Counted from the stretch's first letter, positions 16,443 through 24,760 are shown. The stretch is DNA of 53,445 nt from Bacteroidales bacterium (GCA_017615615.1 JAFZZW010000013.1:1-53445); one strand, 5' to 3'. The notes: generated by a model not told the origin, from the sequence alone. Program-made: numbers and translations.

Positions 16443-17597
16443 ATGAAGATTCTGATTATTGACGATGAGCGGTCCATCCGCAATTCCCTCGGGGAAATCC
16501 TCACCGACGAAGGCTATTCGGTAGATACGGCAGAGAGCGGAGCGGAGGGCCTGAGGCTCGCCGGTTCCACCCACTACGACATAGTGTTCTGCGACATCAA
16601 GATGCCCGGAGGGCTCGACGGCATGGAGGTCCTCGGCAAGCTGATGGAAGAAGGCTCCGACAGCGCCGTAGTCATGATTTCCGGCCACGGAGACATCGAG
16701 ACCGCAGTGGAATGCATCAAGAAAGGCGCCTTCGACTTCATCCAGAAGCCCCTCGACCTCAACCGCATCCTCATCACCGTCAAGAACGCATCGGACCGCA
16801 CCAAGCTCGTAACCCAGACCCGCATCCTCAAGAAGAAAGCCTACGGAGGAGACCGCATGGTAGGCGAGTCCGCCGCCATCACCCGCGTCCGCGAGATGAT
16901 AGAGAAGGTGGCGCCCACCCCCGCCCGCGTGCTCATCACCGGCGGCAACGGTTCCGGCAAGGAACTCGTCGCCCGGAGCCTCCATGCGCTGAGCGACCGC
17001 GCGTCCCAGCCCTATGTGGAGGTCAACTGCGCAGCCATTCCGTCGGAGCTCATCGAGAGCGAGCTGTTCGGCCACGAGAAAGGTTCTTTCACCTCGGCCA
17101 TCAAGCAGCACAAGGGCAAGTTCGAGCAGGCCGACGGCGGCACCCTCTTCCTGGACGAGATCGGCGACATGTCCCTCGCCGCCCAGGCCAAGGTGCTCCG
17201 CGTACTCCAGGAGAACAAGCTTTCCCGCGTCGGCAGCGACACCGACATCAAGGTAGATGTCCGCGTCCTCGCCGCCACCAACAAGGACCTCCGCGCCGAG
17301 ATAGAGAAAGGCAACTTCCGTGAAGACCTCTATCACCGCCTGAGCGTCATAGTCATCAATGTCCCCAGCCTTGACGAGCGCAAGGAGGACATCCCACTTC
17401 TGGTCGATTACTTCGTGGACAAGATCTGCACGCAGACGGCCATGCCACGCAAGACGTTCAGCCCCGAGGCCGTGAAACTCCTGCAGCAGCGCTCCTGGAA
17501 GGGCAATATCCGCGAGCTCCACAACGTGGTGGAGCGTCTGCTCATACTTGGCGACGACGTCATCAGCGCCGCCAACGTAAAGGACTACGTATTATAA
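16443..17597 (+). CDS. Sigma54-type response regulator (NtrX-like) lacking a DNA-binding domain
   Basis: This 384-residue protein has a receiver domain (1-120; acidic pair D7-D8, phospho-acceptor D51, Ser80 and Lys102). A sigma54-interacting AAA+ domain follows (about 138-365) with Walker A GGNGSGKE (167-174), Walker B GTLFLDEIGDM (233-243), Arg-finger region REDLYHRL (293-300) and sensor II WKGNIREL (352-359). Two things are odd. The sigma54-contacting GAFTGA loop reads GSFTSA (214-219). The protein ends about 20 residues after the AAA+ C-terminal subdomain, so the usual Fis-type helix-turn-helix is absent; the stop is clean and overlaps the convergent gene by 6 bp. A kinase of NtrY type lies about 1 kb downstream and is the likely partner. 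Confidence 0.9.
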   Translation: MKILIIDDERSIRNSLGEILTDEGYSVDTAESGAEGLRLAGSTHYDIVFCDIKMPGGLDGMEVLGKLMEEGSDSAVVMISGHGDIETAVECIKKGAFDFIQKPLDLNRILITVKNASDRTKLVTQTRILKKKAYGGDRMVGESAAITRVREMIEKVAPTPARVLITGGNGSGKELVARSLHALSDRASQPYVEVNCAAIPSELIESELFGHEKGSFTSAIKQHKGKFEQADGGTLFLDEIGDMSLAAQAKVLRVLQENKLSRVGSDTDIKVDVRVLAATNKDLRAEIEKGNFREDLYHRLSVIVINVPSLDERKEDIPLLVDYFVDKICTQTAMPRKTFSPEAVKLLQQRSWKGNIRELHNVVERLLILGDDVISAANVKDYVL

Positions 17598-18035
17598 TCT
17601 CTCGATTTTCAGCTGCTGGATGAGGTAGGTGCCGTTCTTGCAGCTCATGAAGATGGTGACGCTGAAGGCCTCCCCGCCGGCCATCAGCGTGCCGAGCGCA
17701 TATTTCATGTTGGCCCGGCCGGTGGTGTGGGTGATGTTGAAACTCCGGGGCGTATGGTTGTCGAAGAATGTCTTGACTATCTGGCGGGCCTGGGCGCGGC
17801 TGGCGTCGCTTTCCTTTGCAAGCACGGCTATCTCCAGGTTGTCCGCAAACCAGGCGGACAGGGCTTCCACGTTGCCGGAAGCAAGGTATTTGCTGATGGG
17901 GATGAAGACGTCGTCGGAGCCGTCCGAGGTGGGCGCGGCCTGCTGGACCGCATGCTGTATGATGGCCTGTGCCATGGCCGCGCGGCCTGGCAGAAGGAAT
18001 GCCAGGGCAATGACAGCTATTCTCAAATACTTCAT
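17592..18035 (-). CDS. Secreted DUF4783-like protein (NTF2-like fold)
   Basis: This 147-residue protein has a signal peptide (MKYLRIAVIALAFLLPGRAAMA) and a small alpha/beta body typical of DUF4783, a Bacteroidota family with an NTF2-like fold and no known reaction. Characteristic segments are IPISKYLASGNVEALSAWF and the C-terminal NGTYLIQQLKIERL. The start is placed at the ATG at 18035, directly in front of the signal peptide; the frame is open 25 codons further up but that extension crosses the divergent rlmH promoter. Its stop overlaps that of the response regulator by 6 bp. Confidence 0.75.
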   Translation of the reverse strand: MKYLRIAVIALAFLLPGRAAMAQAIIQHAVQQAAPTSDGSDDVFIPISKYLASGNVEALSAWFADNLEIAVLAKESDASRAQARQIVKTFFDNHTPRSFNITHTTGRANMKYALGTLMAGGEAFSVTIFMSCKNGTYLIQQLKIERL

Positions 18036-18051
18036 ACGAAGGGCATTTACG

Positions 18052-18082
18052 TTGCAAATATCAAGCCAGTTTCTTACTTTTG
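18052..18082 (+). promoter_or_regulatory. Promoter of rlmH and the NtrY-like kinase, leaderless geometry
   Basis: TTG (18052-18054) is followed after 20 bp by TACTTTTG (18075-18082), an exact Bacteroidota -33/-7 pair. The -7 element ends 6 bp before the ATG at 18089, so the transcript should be leaderless. This position also decides the start codon: the TTG at 18080 lies inside the promoter. Confidence 0.75.
18055..18062 (-). promoter_or_regulatory. Possible promoter of the DUF4783 gene
   Basis: Minus-strand GATATTTG, one base off TAnnTTTG, lies 19 bp before the ATG at 18035, in the 53-bp divergent gap shared with rlmH. Confidence 0.4.
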
Positions 18083-18088
18083 TACCCG

Positions 18089-18559
18089 ATGAGAATAACA
18101 TTGCTGACAATGGGCAGGACAGACATTCCCTGGGTCGCTGAAGGCCTGAGGATGTACGCCTCGCGCCTGGCCCACTACGTACAGTTCGCAGTGAAGGAGC
18201 TGCCGGAGCTCAAAGGCACCTCGTCCCTGTCCAGGGAACAGGTCAAGTCCCGCGAGGGCGCTCTTCTGCTCGCCGCGGTCAAGCCTTCGGACACCGTCAT
18301 CCTGCTGGACGAGCACGGAGAAGAGTACACTTCGCTGCAGTTCTCCTCGCAGCTCCAGAAATATCTCAACGCCGGCAAGGATGTTGTTTTCGTAGTCGGC
18401 GGCGCCTACGGATTCGCCCCGGAAGTGTACGGGCGTGCCTCCGGCAAGCTGTCCCTGTCGCGCATGACATGCTCGCACCAGCTTGTGAGAACGATTTTTG
18501 CAGAACAACTTTACCGCGCCTTCACGATACTCCGTGGGGAGCCCTATCATAATGAGTAA
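18089..18559 (+). CDS. rlmH: 23S rRNA (pseudouridine1915-N3)-methyltransferase
   Basis: RlmH is a SPOUT methyltransferase that methylates pseudouridine 1915 in helix 69 of 23S rRNA of assembled ribosomes. The 156-residue product has the normal length (E. coli 155). The SAM-binding knot is visible as FVVGGAYGFAPEVYGRA, LSLSRMTCSHQLVRTIFAEQLYRAF and the final GEPYHNE (family end GxPYH). The N terminus MRITLLTMGRT is standard for the ATG at 18089. The stop overlaps the start of the downstream kinase by 8 bp. Confidence 0.95.
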   Translation: MRITLLTMGRTDIPWVAEGLRMYASRLAHYVQFAVKELPELKGTSSLSREQVKSREGALLLAAVKPSDTVILLDEHGEEYTSLQFSSQLQKYLNAGKDVVFVVGGAYGFAPEVYGRASGKLSLSRMTCSHQLVRTIFAEQLYRAFTILRGEPYHNE

Positions 18560-21500
18560 GAAATACACATTCAAGGATTATATAATACCGGTGCTGGTGG
18601 CCCTGAGCGTCATTCTGGCGGTCATAGCGGTGCTTTCGCCCCGTTCGGTAGGGGACACCCGGGCCTCGGCCTCCAAGGTGGAAAGGCAGTTGCAGCGGAG
18701 GATGAAAACACTCGACTGGTACGTCTCCCACCCGCAGGCCAAACTGCCGTCGGACATGGTCGTCTATACCTACACCGACGATACCCTCCGGATCTGGAGA
18801 GGGCAGTTCCCCATACTCAACGACGCCATATCCTCCCGTATGGTGGTGCAGCGCATCGTCAGTCCCCGTGCCAATCTGGATTCCCCGCTCAGTTCCGTCG
18901 GAGATGTTCCGGTTTTTCTCAATCTGGGCCCCAACTGGTATATAGTCAAATCCTTTGACGACAGCGGCACCCATACTGTCGCGGGACTTCTTGTATCCAG
19001 TCCCGCCGGAGTCAACCCCAAGCTCCGCCTTGGACAGCGTTATTCCATCAAGCCTCTTTCCTTCAGCGAAGGCACGCCCATCTATCTCGGAGGCGCTCCC
19101 GTCTGCAAGGTGCTGTACGATTCGCCCCAGCTCTCCGTCGTAGCGGACCCTGTCCTCCTCTGGATCGCTCTCCTGCTTTTGCTGGCGGCGTCCGTGCTGT
19201 TCGTTTTCATGCACCGCACGCTCAGGCGGGCGCTCATTTCATGCGCCGTCACCCTCATCGCCACGGGAGCCATGTACATCTGGGGACGCAGCGTTCAGTC
19301 CGAGGTGCAGCTGTTTTCTCCCATGCTCTACGCCGGCGGCGGATTCCTGTTCTCGCTGGGCGCCGTGCTGCTGGTCAATCTTGCCGTCCTGTTCTGCGGG
19401 GTCGGCGTTTACCTTGTACGCAAGGACCTTTGGAGCAAGGTCGCAACACCCCCTGTAGCCATTCTGCTGTCCGCCGTGGACATTGCGGCGGTAGTCCTGA
19501 TAATAGTCAATACCCACAACTCCCTGCAGAGCATAATCCTCAATTCGAGCATAACTCTGGAACTGTACAAGCTCGGAGGACTTTCATGGTACACCCTTGC
19601 GGTTTACCTGTCGGTCCTGTCCGTGCTGACGGTGGTTCCCATGCTGCTGCAGATGCTCCAGCCGGTGTTTTCGCGCGTACTGGGATGGCACGTGGACATG
19701 TTTTCCGCTCCGGCGCGTGCATTGTTCGCCGCGCTTGTGGCCGTATATATGGTTGCCGCCACATCCCTTCTCGGCTTCGAGAAGGAGCAGAACCGCATGG
19801 AGGTATGGGCCGGCAGGCTGGCGGTGGACCGTGACATCAACCTCGAACTGCAGCTGCTGCGGGTAGAGCAGCGCATAAGCGAGGATGCCGTAGTGGCCAC
19901 CCTGTCCGGCTTCGAGGGCAGCGACGCCATAATCCGTAACAGGCTGGTGGACAATTATCTGTTCGGGATTGCCCAGGAGTGCTACATAAGCGTGCAGATT
20001 TACCGGGACGAGCGCCAGACGCAGCTTGCGGAGAAAATCAATTCCGTGCTTCGCGAAGGCGTTCCCATCTCCGCCGCTTCCGTATTCCTTTGTACCCCTA
20101 CACAGGAGGGGCCTTCGCGTTACGACGGCGTGTTCCGCTACCGCACGGGCAATTCCGACACCGTGCTCCTGCTGTCGGTGGAACAGAAAGGGACCGATAC
20201 CCGGGGGTACGAGCGCCTGCTGTCGTTCTCGGGCCGCGGTTCGCGTTCCATATCGCCCTTGTATTCCTACGCCCGTTACCAGGGAAGCGACCTGTGGACC
20301 TTCCGCGGCACTTATCCATATTCCACCCGCATGGACGACTGGATGAAGGTCATGGTGTACGTGGACGGCGTGCGTCATTACAACCGCGACGGTTACGTCC
20401 ACTTCGTCAACGTCATTACGGACAACGAAGCCGTAATCATCTCCCGCCGCCAGAGCCGTACGTTCGGTTATATCACTTCCGGCCTGCTGATAGCCCTGAT
20501 GGTCTATTTCCTGCTGTGGATGCTCAAGCCCTGGCGCCGCAGGGAGCGTGCCGCGGAGCAGACATACTTCCGTTCGCGCATATCGATGACCCTTATGGTG
20601 TCGCTGATCCTGTCGCTGGTGGTCATGGCTGCGGTGAGCGTCACCTTCGTTTACAGGCGAAACGAGGCCAACCGTCGCGCCATAATGTCCGACCGCATCA
20701 ACTCCATCCAGCTGCTGGCTCAGAACGGGGTGCGTTCGCTTCCCCAGGAGGACCTGCTGCGCTCGTCCGAATTCGCCTCGCTCATCCAGTCCGTCAGCGA
20801 CAATACGGATTCCGACATCAGCGTCTATTCGACGGAGGGCCAGATAGTGCTTACGACCAACCCTGAAGTGCTGGACTACATGATACTCGGCTACCGTATC
20901 GAAGCCGAGGCCCTGGACCGGATACTGGTGGAGAACAAGCGCTACTGCATCATCAAGGAGGGGACGGGACTGCGCCATTATTACAACATGTACATGCCTC
21001 TGATGGGCTCCGACGGCCGTCCGTCCGCGATCCTTTGCGCCCCTTACGTGGAAATGGGATACGACTTCGAGCGCGATGCCGTCATGCATCTGCTGTCCAT
21101 CCTGACCGTATTCATGCTGCTGTTCATCCTGGCGCGGTTTACGGAGTCGACGGTGCTGGACATGGTGTTCCGGCCGCTCAACATGGTGGGTGACAGCATG
21201 CGCAGGACCGGTCTGGGCTCGATGTCCCATATTTCCTACTCCCGCAACGACGAGATATCCGCCCTGGTCGACGCATACAACCGCATGGTGGACGAGCTGT
21301 CGGAAAACAGCCGCCAGCTTGCCCAGGCCGAGCGCGACAAGGCCTGGAGCGGCATGGCGCGGCAGGTAGCCCACGAAATCAAGAATCCCCTTACGCCCAT
21401 GAAGCTGCAGATCCAGAGGCTTATCAGGCTCAAGCAGAAAGGCGATCCTTCATGGCAGGACAAGTTTGACGAAGTCAGCCAGGTGTTGCTTGACCATATC

Positions 21501-22013
21501 GACATCCTCACGGAAACGTCCAACGAATTCTCCACTTTCGCGCGTCTGTACTCGGAGGAGCATACGGAGTTCAACATCGACCAGCTGCTGCAGGAGGAGA
21601 TTTCCATGTTCGACAACAGGGAAGACGTGAGCTTCGAGTACATAGGCATGAACGGAGCGACTGTTTCCGGCCCCAAGCCGCAGCTGACCCGCGTATTCGT
21701 CAATCTGCTTACCAATGCGGTGCAGGCGGTGGAAGGGGAGCCGGGCGCCCGCGTCATGGTATCCCTGCGAAAGTCCGTCAAGGACGGATTCTACGATATC
21801 GTGGTGGAGGACAGCGGCCCCGGCGTGCCGGAGGAGAACCAGCCCCGCCTGTTTACCCCCAATTTCACCACCAAGAACGGCGGCTCCGGATTGGGCCTCG
21901 CCATCAGCCGCAGCATCCTCGAGAGCTGCGGAGCTTCGATCGGCTACTCCAGGTCCTTCGCCCTGGGCGGCGCCTGCTTCACCGTAACCTACCCCGCCGG
22001 AGACGCCTCCTGA
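18552..22013 (+). CDS. Large NtrY-like membrane sensor histidine kinase
   Basis: This 1153-residue kinase starts inside the rlmH 3' end (ATG 18552; 8-bp overlap). The N-terminal 650 residues hold many hydrophobic segments (for example about 11-33, 201-221, 231-249, 264-290, 309-327, 346-372, 391-412 and 640-657) interrupted by extracytoplasmic loops, with no recognised ligand domain. A second TM pair (about 677-700 and 846-865) brackets a further periplasmic domain. Then come a HAMP-like linker (MVFRPLNMVGDSM), the dimerisation/phospho-acceptor domain with His941 in ARQVAHEIKNPLTPMK, and the HATPase with N box NLLTNAVQAV and G boxes EDSGPGVP and GGSGLGLA. The H box is NtrY type. The unlinked but nearby response regulator at 16443 is the likely partner. 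Confidence 0.9.
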   Translation: MSKKYTFKDYIIPVLVALSVILAVIAVLSPRSVGDTRASASKVERQLQRRMKTLDWYVSHPQAKLPSDMVVYTYTDDTLRIWRGQFPILNDAISSRMVVQRIVSPRANLDSPLSSVGDVPVFLNLGPNWYIVKSFDDSGTHTVAGLLVSSPAGVNPKLRLGQRYSIKPLSFSEGTPIYLGGAPVCKVLYDSPQLSVVADPVLLWIALLLLLAASVLFVFMHRTLRRALISCAVTLIATGAMYIWGRSVQSEVQLFSPMLYAGGGFLFSLGAVLLVNLAVLFCGVGVYLVRKDLWSKVATPPVAILLSAVDIAAVVLIIVNTHNSLQSIILNSSITLELYKLGGLSWYTLAVYLSVLSVLTVVPMLLQMLQPVFSRVLGWHVDMFSAPARALFAALVAVYMVAATSLLGFEKEQNRMEVWAGRLAVDRDINLELQLLRVEQRISEDAVVATLSGFEGSDAIIRNRLVDNYLFGIAQECYISVQIYRDERQTQLAEKINSVLREGVPISAASVFLCTPTQEGPSRYDGVFRYRTGNSDTVLLLSVEQKGTDTRGYERLLSFSGRGSRSISPLYSYARYQGSDLWTFRGTYPYSTRMDDWMKVMVYVDGVRHYNRDGYVHFVNVITDNEAVIISRRQSRTFGYITSGLLIALMVYFLLWMLKPWRRRERAAEQTYFRSRISMTLMVSLILSLVVMAAVSVTFVYRRNEANRRAIMSDRINSIQLLAQNGVRSLPQEDLLRSSEFASLIQSVSDNTDSDISVYSTEGQIVLTTNPEVLDYMILGYRIEAEALDRILVENKRYCIIKEGTGLRHYYNMYMPLMGSDGRPSAILCAPYVEMGYDFERDAVMHLLSILTVFMLLFILARFTESTVLDMVFRPLNMVGDSMRRTGLGSMSHISYSRNDEISALVDAYNRMVDELSENSRQLAQAERDKAWSGMARQVAHEIKNPLTPMKLQIQRLIRLKQKGDPSWQDKFDEVSQVLLDHIDILTETSNEFSTFARLYSEEHTEFNIDQLLQEEISMFDNREDVSFEYIGMNGATVSGPKPQLTRVFVNLLTNAVQAVEGEPGARVMVSLRKSVKDGFYDIVVEDSGPGVPEENQPRLFTPNFTTKNGGSGLGLAISRSILESCGASIGYSRSFALGGACFTVTYPAGDAS

Positions 22014-22058
22014 TCCGCCGCACCCCTAACCCCTTATCCCTCAATATCATATGCGACG

Positions 22059-22083
22059 ACCTCTGGGAAAATCTCCCAGAGGT
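22059..22083. repeat. Perfect 10-bp inverted repeat in the convergent gap
   Basis: ACCTCTGGGA (22059-22068) and TCCCAGAGGT (22074-22083) form a perfect 10-bp stem with loop AAATC between the kinase stop (22013) and the methyltransferase stop (22129). There is no T tract on either side, so it is not a classical intrinsic terminator, though it may act as a 3'-end stabiliser for one or both transcripts. Confidence 0.7.
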
Positions 22084-22128
22084 GCGAATGTAAGAGGCTG
22101 GTAATCAGCGGCTTGGCGATATGTGGGC

Positions 22129-23094
22129 TTACTGCCGCTGGCGGACGGCTTCGAACAGGAGGATGGAGGCGCTGACGGAGACGTTGAGGGAATCCAGGCG
22201 GCCGAGCATGGGGATGCGGATGTGGGCGTCGGCGGCGTCGCGCCAGGCTTGCGAGAGCCCGGTACTCTCAGTGCCCATGACGAGGGCGGTGCCGCGGCGC
22301 ATGTCGCAGTCGTAATATGCCGAAGAATCCTGCAACTGTGCCGTCAGGATGCGGATTCCGTTTCGCTTGAGCCAGCCTATGGCCTCCGCCGACGTGCAGG
22401 CCACTACGGGTACGGTGAAAACCGCGCCGATCGATGCCCGGATGACGTTGGGATTGTAGATGTCGGTGAGAGGGTCGCAGACCAGCAGGGCGTCGGCGCC
22501 CGCGGCGTCCGCACTGCGCAGCACCGCCCCGAGGTTCCCGGGCTTCTCCACGCTCTCCAGCACCGCGATCAACGGATTCTGGGGCAGCTCCAGCTCGTCC
22601 AGAGTCAGGTTCCTGGCAAATACTTCCGCGATAATTCCCTCGGTTCCACCCCTGTACGCCACCTTGTCATATACCTCCCTGCTGACTTCGAAAACGCGGA
22701 AACGTCCGTTTTTGTCTCCTCCCGGCAGGGGAGTGTCCTGCAAAACTTCCGCTTCGGTTCTGTCGGAGGCGGAAGGGCACTGTGTCCCAAAACCGTGGCC
22801 GCCCGTGGCCGCGTGAACGGGAGGGGCCCACTTGTGGGAGGGATGAGTGCGAAGCACGAAGTTTTGGGGCATAGTGCCCTGGATGCCGGAGATGGAATCG
22901 AAGCCTTCCGTGTATATCTCCGGACAAATGAATACGGAATCGACGGTAAAGCCGGCGGCGAGGCAATGGTCGAGCTCGCGGCGCCCCTCCACCACGAAAA
23001 GGCCGCACTCCCGCCGCAGGGAAGAATCCTTCTGCAGCGCGATGAGGCGCTTTATCTTGGGGTTCTGGGCGCTAATAAGAAGCTCGGATGGCAT
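22129..23094 (-). CDS. SpoU/TrmH-family RNA 2'-O-methyltransferase with an inserted segment
   Basis: This 321-residue protein is a SPOUT RNA 2'-O-ribose methyltransferase of the TrmH/RlmB type. It has the N-terminal substrate-binding domain (FVVEGRRELDHCL, residues about 33-45) and the catalytic knot motifs: motif 1 around ESVEKPGNLGAVLRSADAAGADALLV with the catalytic N/R, motif 2 ALVMGTESTGLSQAWRDAAD, and motif 3 IPMLGRLDSLNVSVSASILLFEA. Between the strand ending VFICPEIY (about residue 61) and FEVSREVYDKVAYR (about 135) there are roughly 60-70 residues with no family counterpart; most are encoded by a 105-bp inverted-repeat-bounded DNA segment. The reading frame is preserved. Exact target RNA is unknown. 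The start at 23094 sits just behind a REP-like palindrome. Confidence 0.88.
   Translation of the reverse strand: MPSELLISAQNPKIKRLIALQKDSSLRRECGLFVVEGRRELDHCLAAGFTVDSVFICPEIYTEGFDSISGIQGTMPQNFVLRTHPSHKWAPPVHAATGGHGFGTQCPSASDRTEAEVLQDTPLPGGDKNGRFRVFEVSREVYDKVAYRGGTEGIIAEVFARNLTLDELELPQNPLIAVLESVEKPGNLGAVLRSADAAGADALLVCDPLTDIYNPNVIRASIGAVFTVPVVACTSAEAIGWLKRNGIRILTAQLQDSSAYYDCDMRRGTALVMGTESTGLSQAWRDAADAHIRIPMLGRLDSLNVSVSASILLFEAVRQRQ
22746..22775. repeat. Imperfect inverted repeat beside the coding insertion
   Basis: CTTCCGCTTC (22746-22755) and GAGGCGGAAG (22766-22775) form a 10-bp stem with one mismatch, immediately next to the 105-bp element at 22775-22879. It encodes part of the unexplained residues of the methyltransferase. 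Confidence 0.55.
22775..22879. repeat. 105-bp inverted-repeat-bounded segment inserted in frame in the methyltransferase gene
   Basis: The segment is bounded by GGGCACTGTGTCCCAAAAC (22775-22793) and GTTTTGGGGCATAGTGCCC (22861-22879), which are inverted copies matching at 17 of 19 positions. Inside are a direct repeat (CCGTGGCCGC twice near 22793-22812) and a short hairpin GTGC-GAA-GCAC (22847-22857). Its length is divisible by three and the minus-strand frame stays open. It encodes about residues 72-107 of the methyltransferase. No transposase is present, so a small non-autonomous (MITE- or REP-like) element is the likely origin. Confidence 0.65.
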
Positions 23095-23105
23095 ATGGGT
23101 GTTTC

Positions 23106-23150
23106 GGGGATTTCTCCACGCGGCCTGCGGCCTTGGTCGAAATGACAGGG
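23106..23150. repeat. REP-like extragenic palindrome
   Basis: In the 75-bp gap between lysS and the methyltransferase the minus strand reads TGTCATTTCGACC, then AAGGCCGCAGGCCGCGTGG, then AGAAATCC. TCATTTCGA and GAGAAATC ends around a GGCC-TGC-GGCC core are the pattern of a dispersed repeat often seen between genes of Bacteroidota and Chlorobi. Translations of it (ISTKAAGRVEKSP-like) recur as spurious ORFs. Other copies are not in this window. Confidence 0.6.
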
Positions 23151-23169
23151 CAGCTTAACCGTCGAAGTG

Positions 23170-24708
23170 TCAGGCTTCGGTGGCTTCTGATTTGGGCGCA
23201 GCCTTTTCCGGTCTCATCTGGGGGAAGAAGAGGACGTCCTGTATGGTGGTCTGGCCGGTCATGAACATGGTAAGACGGTCGATGCCCATACCGAGGCCGG
23301 AGGTGGGAGGCATGCCGTACTCGAGGGCGCGCACGAAGTCCATGTCGATGTACATGGCCTCGTCGTCGCCCTTGCTCTTGAGGGCCGCCTGCTCCTCGAA
23401 ACGCTCCAGCTGGTCGATGGGGTCGTTGAGCTCGGAATAGGCGTTGGCCAGTTCCTTGCCGCAGACGAAGAGCTCGAAGCGCTCGGTGAGGGTGGGATCC
23501 GTGCGGTGGCGCTTGGTGAGGGGGGACATCTCCACAGGATAATCTATGATGTATGTGGGCTGCACCAGCTTCTCTTCGCAATAAGCGCCGAAGATGGCGT
23601 CGATGAGCTTGCCCTTGCCCATGGAAGGCTCCACGGGGACGTCCAGCTTTTTGCATGTCTGCCGAAGCTGCTCCTCGTCCATGCCCTTCACATCGACTCC
23701 GGCGTACTCCTTGATTGCATCCAGGATGGGCAGACGCCTGTACGGGCCGGCAAAATCGACCTCCTGGCCTGCGATACTGACCTTGGTGGTGCCGTTGACG
23801 GCAACCGCTATCTTTTCCAGCATCTTCTCCACGAAGGCCATCATCCAGTTGTAATCCTTGTAGGCCACGTAGATTTCCATGCAGGTGAACTCCGGATTGT
23901 GCGTCTTGTCCATGCCCTCGTTGCGGAAGTCCTTGGCGAATTCATATACACCGCTGTAGCCGCCTACGATAAGCCTCTTGAGGTACAGTTCGTTGGCGAT
24001 ACGGAGGTACAGGGGGATGTCCAGCGCATTGTGGTGCGTGATGAACGGGCGGGCGGTGGCGCCTCCGGGAATGCTCTGGAGGATGGGTGTTTCCACCTCA
24101 AGGCAGCCTGCCGCATTGAAGTACTCCCTCATGGTGGCGATTATACGGGCCCTCTTGACGAATACGTCCTTGACCTGGGGATTGACGATCAGGTCCACAT
24201 AGCGCTGGCGGTAGCGGAGCTCGGGGTCGGTCACTGCGTCGAACACCTGGCCGTCTGCCTCCTTCACGATGGGAAGCACCCGCAGCGACTTGCTCAGCAC
24301 GGTAAGCTCAAGTGCGTGAACGCTCAGCTGGCCTGTCTGGGTGATGAATGCGAAGCCCTTTATGCCAATTATGTCACCGATGTCCAGAAGTTTCTTCCAT
24401 ACGGTGTTGTACATGGTCTTGTCTTCTCCGGGGCAGATTTCATCCCGCTTTACGTATATCTGTATGCGGCCCGATGCGTCCTGGAGCTCGCCGAAGGAGG
24501 CGGCTCCCATGATGCGGCGGCTCATCAGGCGTCCTGCGATGCAGACCGATGCGAAATTGCCCTTTTCCGGGTCGTAACCTGCGGTGATTTCAGCGGCAGT
24601 AGTGTTTACCGGATACTCTGCTGCGGGGTAGGGCTCGATGCCCAATTCTCTGAGCTTCGCCAGCGATTCGCGGCGGATTTGCTCCTGTTCGCTTAACTCT
24701 ATATTCAT
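23170..24708 (-). CDS. lysS: Lysyl-tRNA synthetase, class II
   Basis: LysS charges tRNA-Lys. The 512-residue product has the N-terminal OB-fold anticodon-binding domain (residues about 60-150, with [23 protein letters not shown]). The class II catalytic core carries motif 2 [20 protein letters not shown] and motif 3 [15 protein letters not shown] near the C terminus. The end ([13 protein letters not shown]) is the standard LysS terminus. The start is the ATG at 24708 ([23 protein letters not shown], the classic N terminus); a longer frame extends into the divergent promoter and recJ and is rejected. It is divergent from recJ, with 52 bp between start codons. Confidence 0.97.
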   Translation of the reverse strand: MNIELSEQEQIRRESLAKLRELGIEPYPAAEYPVNTTAAEITAGYDPEKGNFASVCIAGRLMSRRIMGAASFGELQDASGRIQIYVKRDEICPGEDKTMYNTVWKKLLDIGDIIGIKGFAFITQTGQLSVHALELTVLSKSLRVLPIVKEADGQVFDAVTDPELRYRQRYVDLIVNPQVKDVFVKRARIIATMREYFNAAGCLEVETPILQSIPGGATARPFITHHNALDIPLYLRIANELYLKRLIVGGYSGVYEFAKDFRNEGMDKTHNPEFTCMEIYVAYKDYNWMMAFVEKMLEKIAVAVNGTTKVSIAGQEVDFAGPYRRLPILDAIKEYAGVDVKGMDEEQLRQTCKKLDVPVEPSMGKGKLIDAIFGAYCEEKLVQPTYIIDYPVEMSPLTKRHRTDPTLTERFELFVCGKELANAYSELNDPIDQLERFEEQAALKSKGDDEAMYIDMDFVRALEYGMPPTSGLGMGIDRLTMFMTGQTTIQDVLFFPQMRPEKAAPKSEATEA

Positions 24709-24716
24709 GACGGGCA

Positions 24717-24724
24717 CAAAAATA
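24717..24724 (-). promoter_or_regulatory. Promoter of lysS, near-leaderless
   Basis: Minus-strand TATTTTTG, an exact TAnnTTTG, ends 8 bp before the lysS ATG at 24708. No good -33 TTG was found. Confidence 0.55.
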
Positions 24725-24737
24725 CGAAAAATAATTG

Positions 24738-24745
24738 TATATTTG
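24738..24745 (+). promoter_or_regulatory. Promoter of recJ
   Basis: TATATTTG, an exact TAnnTTTG, ends 15 bp before the recJ ATG at 24761. It is back to back with the lysS element, with 13 bp between them. Confidence 0.6.
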
Positions 24746-24760
24746 TTGCCCTGTTGGATT

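Noticed and set aside
18080..18088. TTG start three codons upstream for rlmH
   Set aside because: It lies within the TACTTTTG promoter element, and the ATG at 18089 gives the family N terminus and length.
19584..21374. 596-codon minus-strand open frame opposite the kinase
   Set aside because: Antisense of a real G+C-rich gene; translation is His/Gly/Arg-rich with no motifs.
22123..23145. 340-codon plus-strand frame opposite the methyltransferase
   Set aside because: Shadow of the minus-strand gene, including translated palindromic repeat.
23072..23656. 194-codon minus-strand frame overlapping the lysS 3' end
   Set aside because: Its C-terminal part is a translation of the REP-like palindrome and the rest is an out-of-frame lysS shadow.
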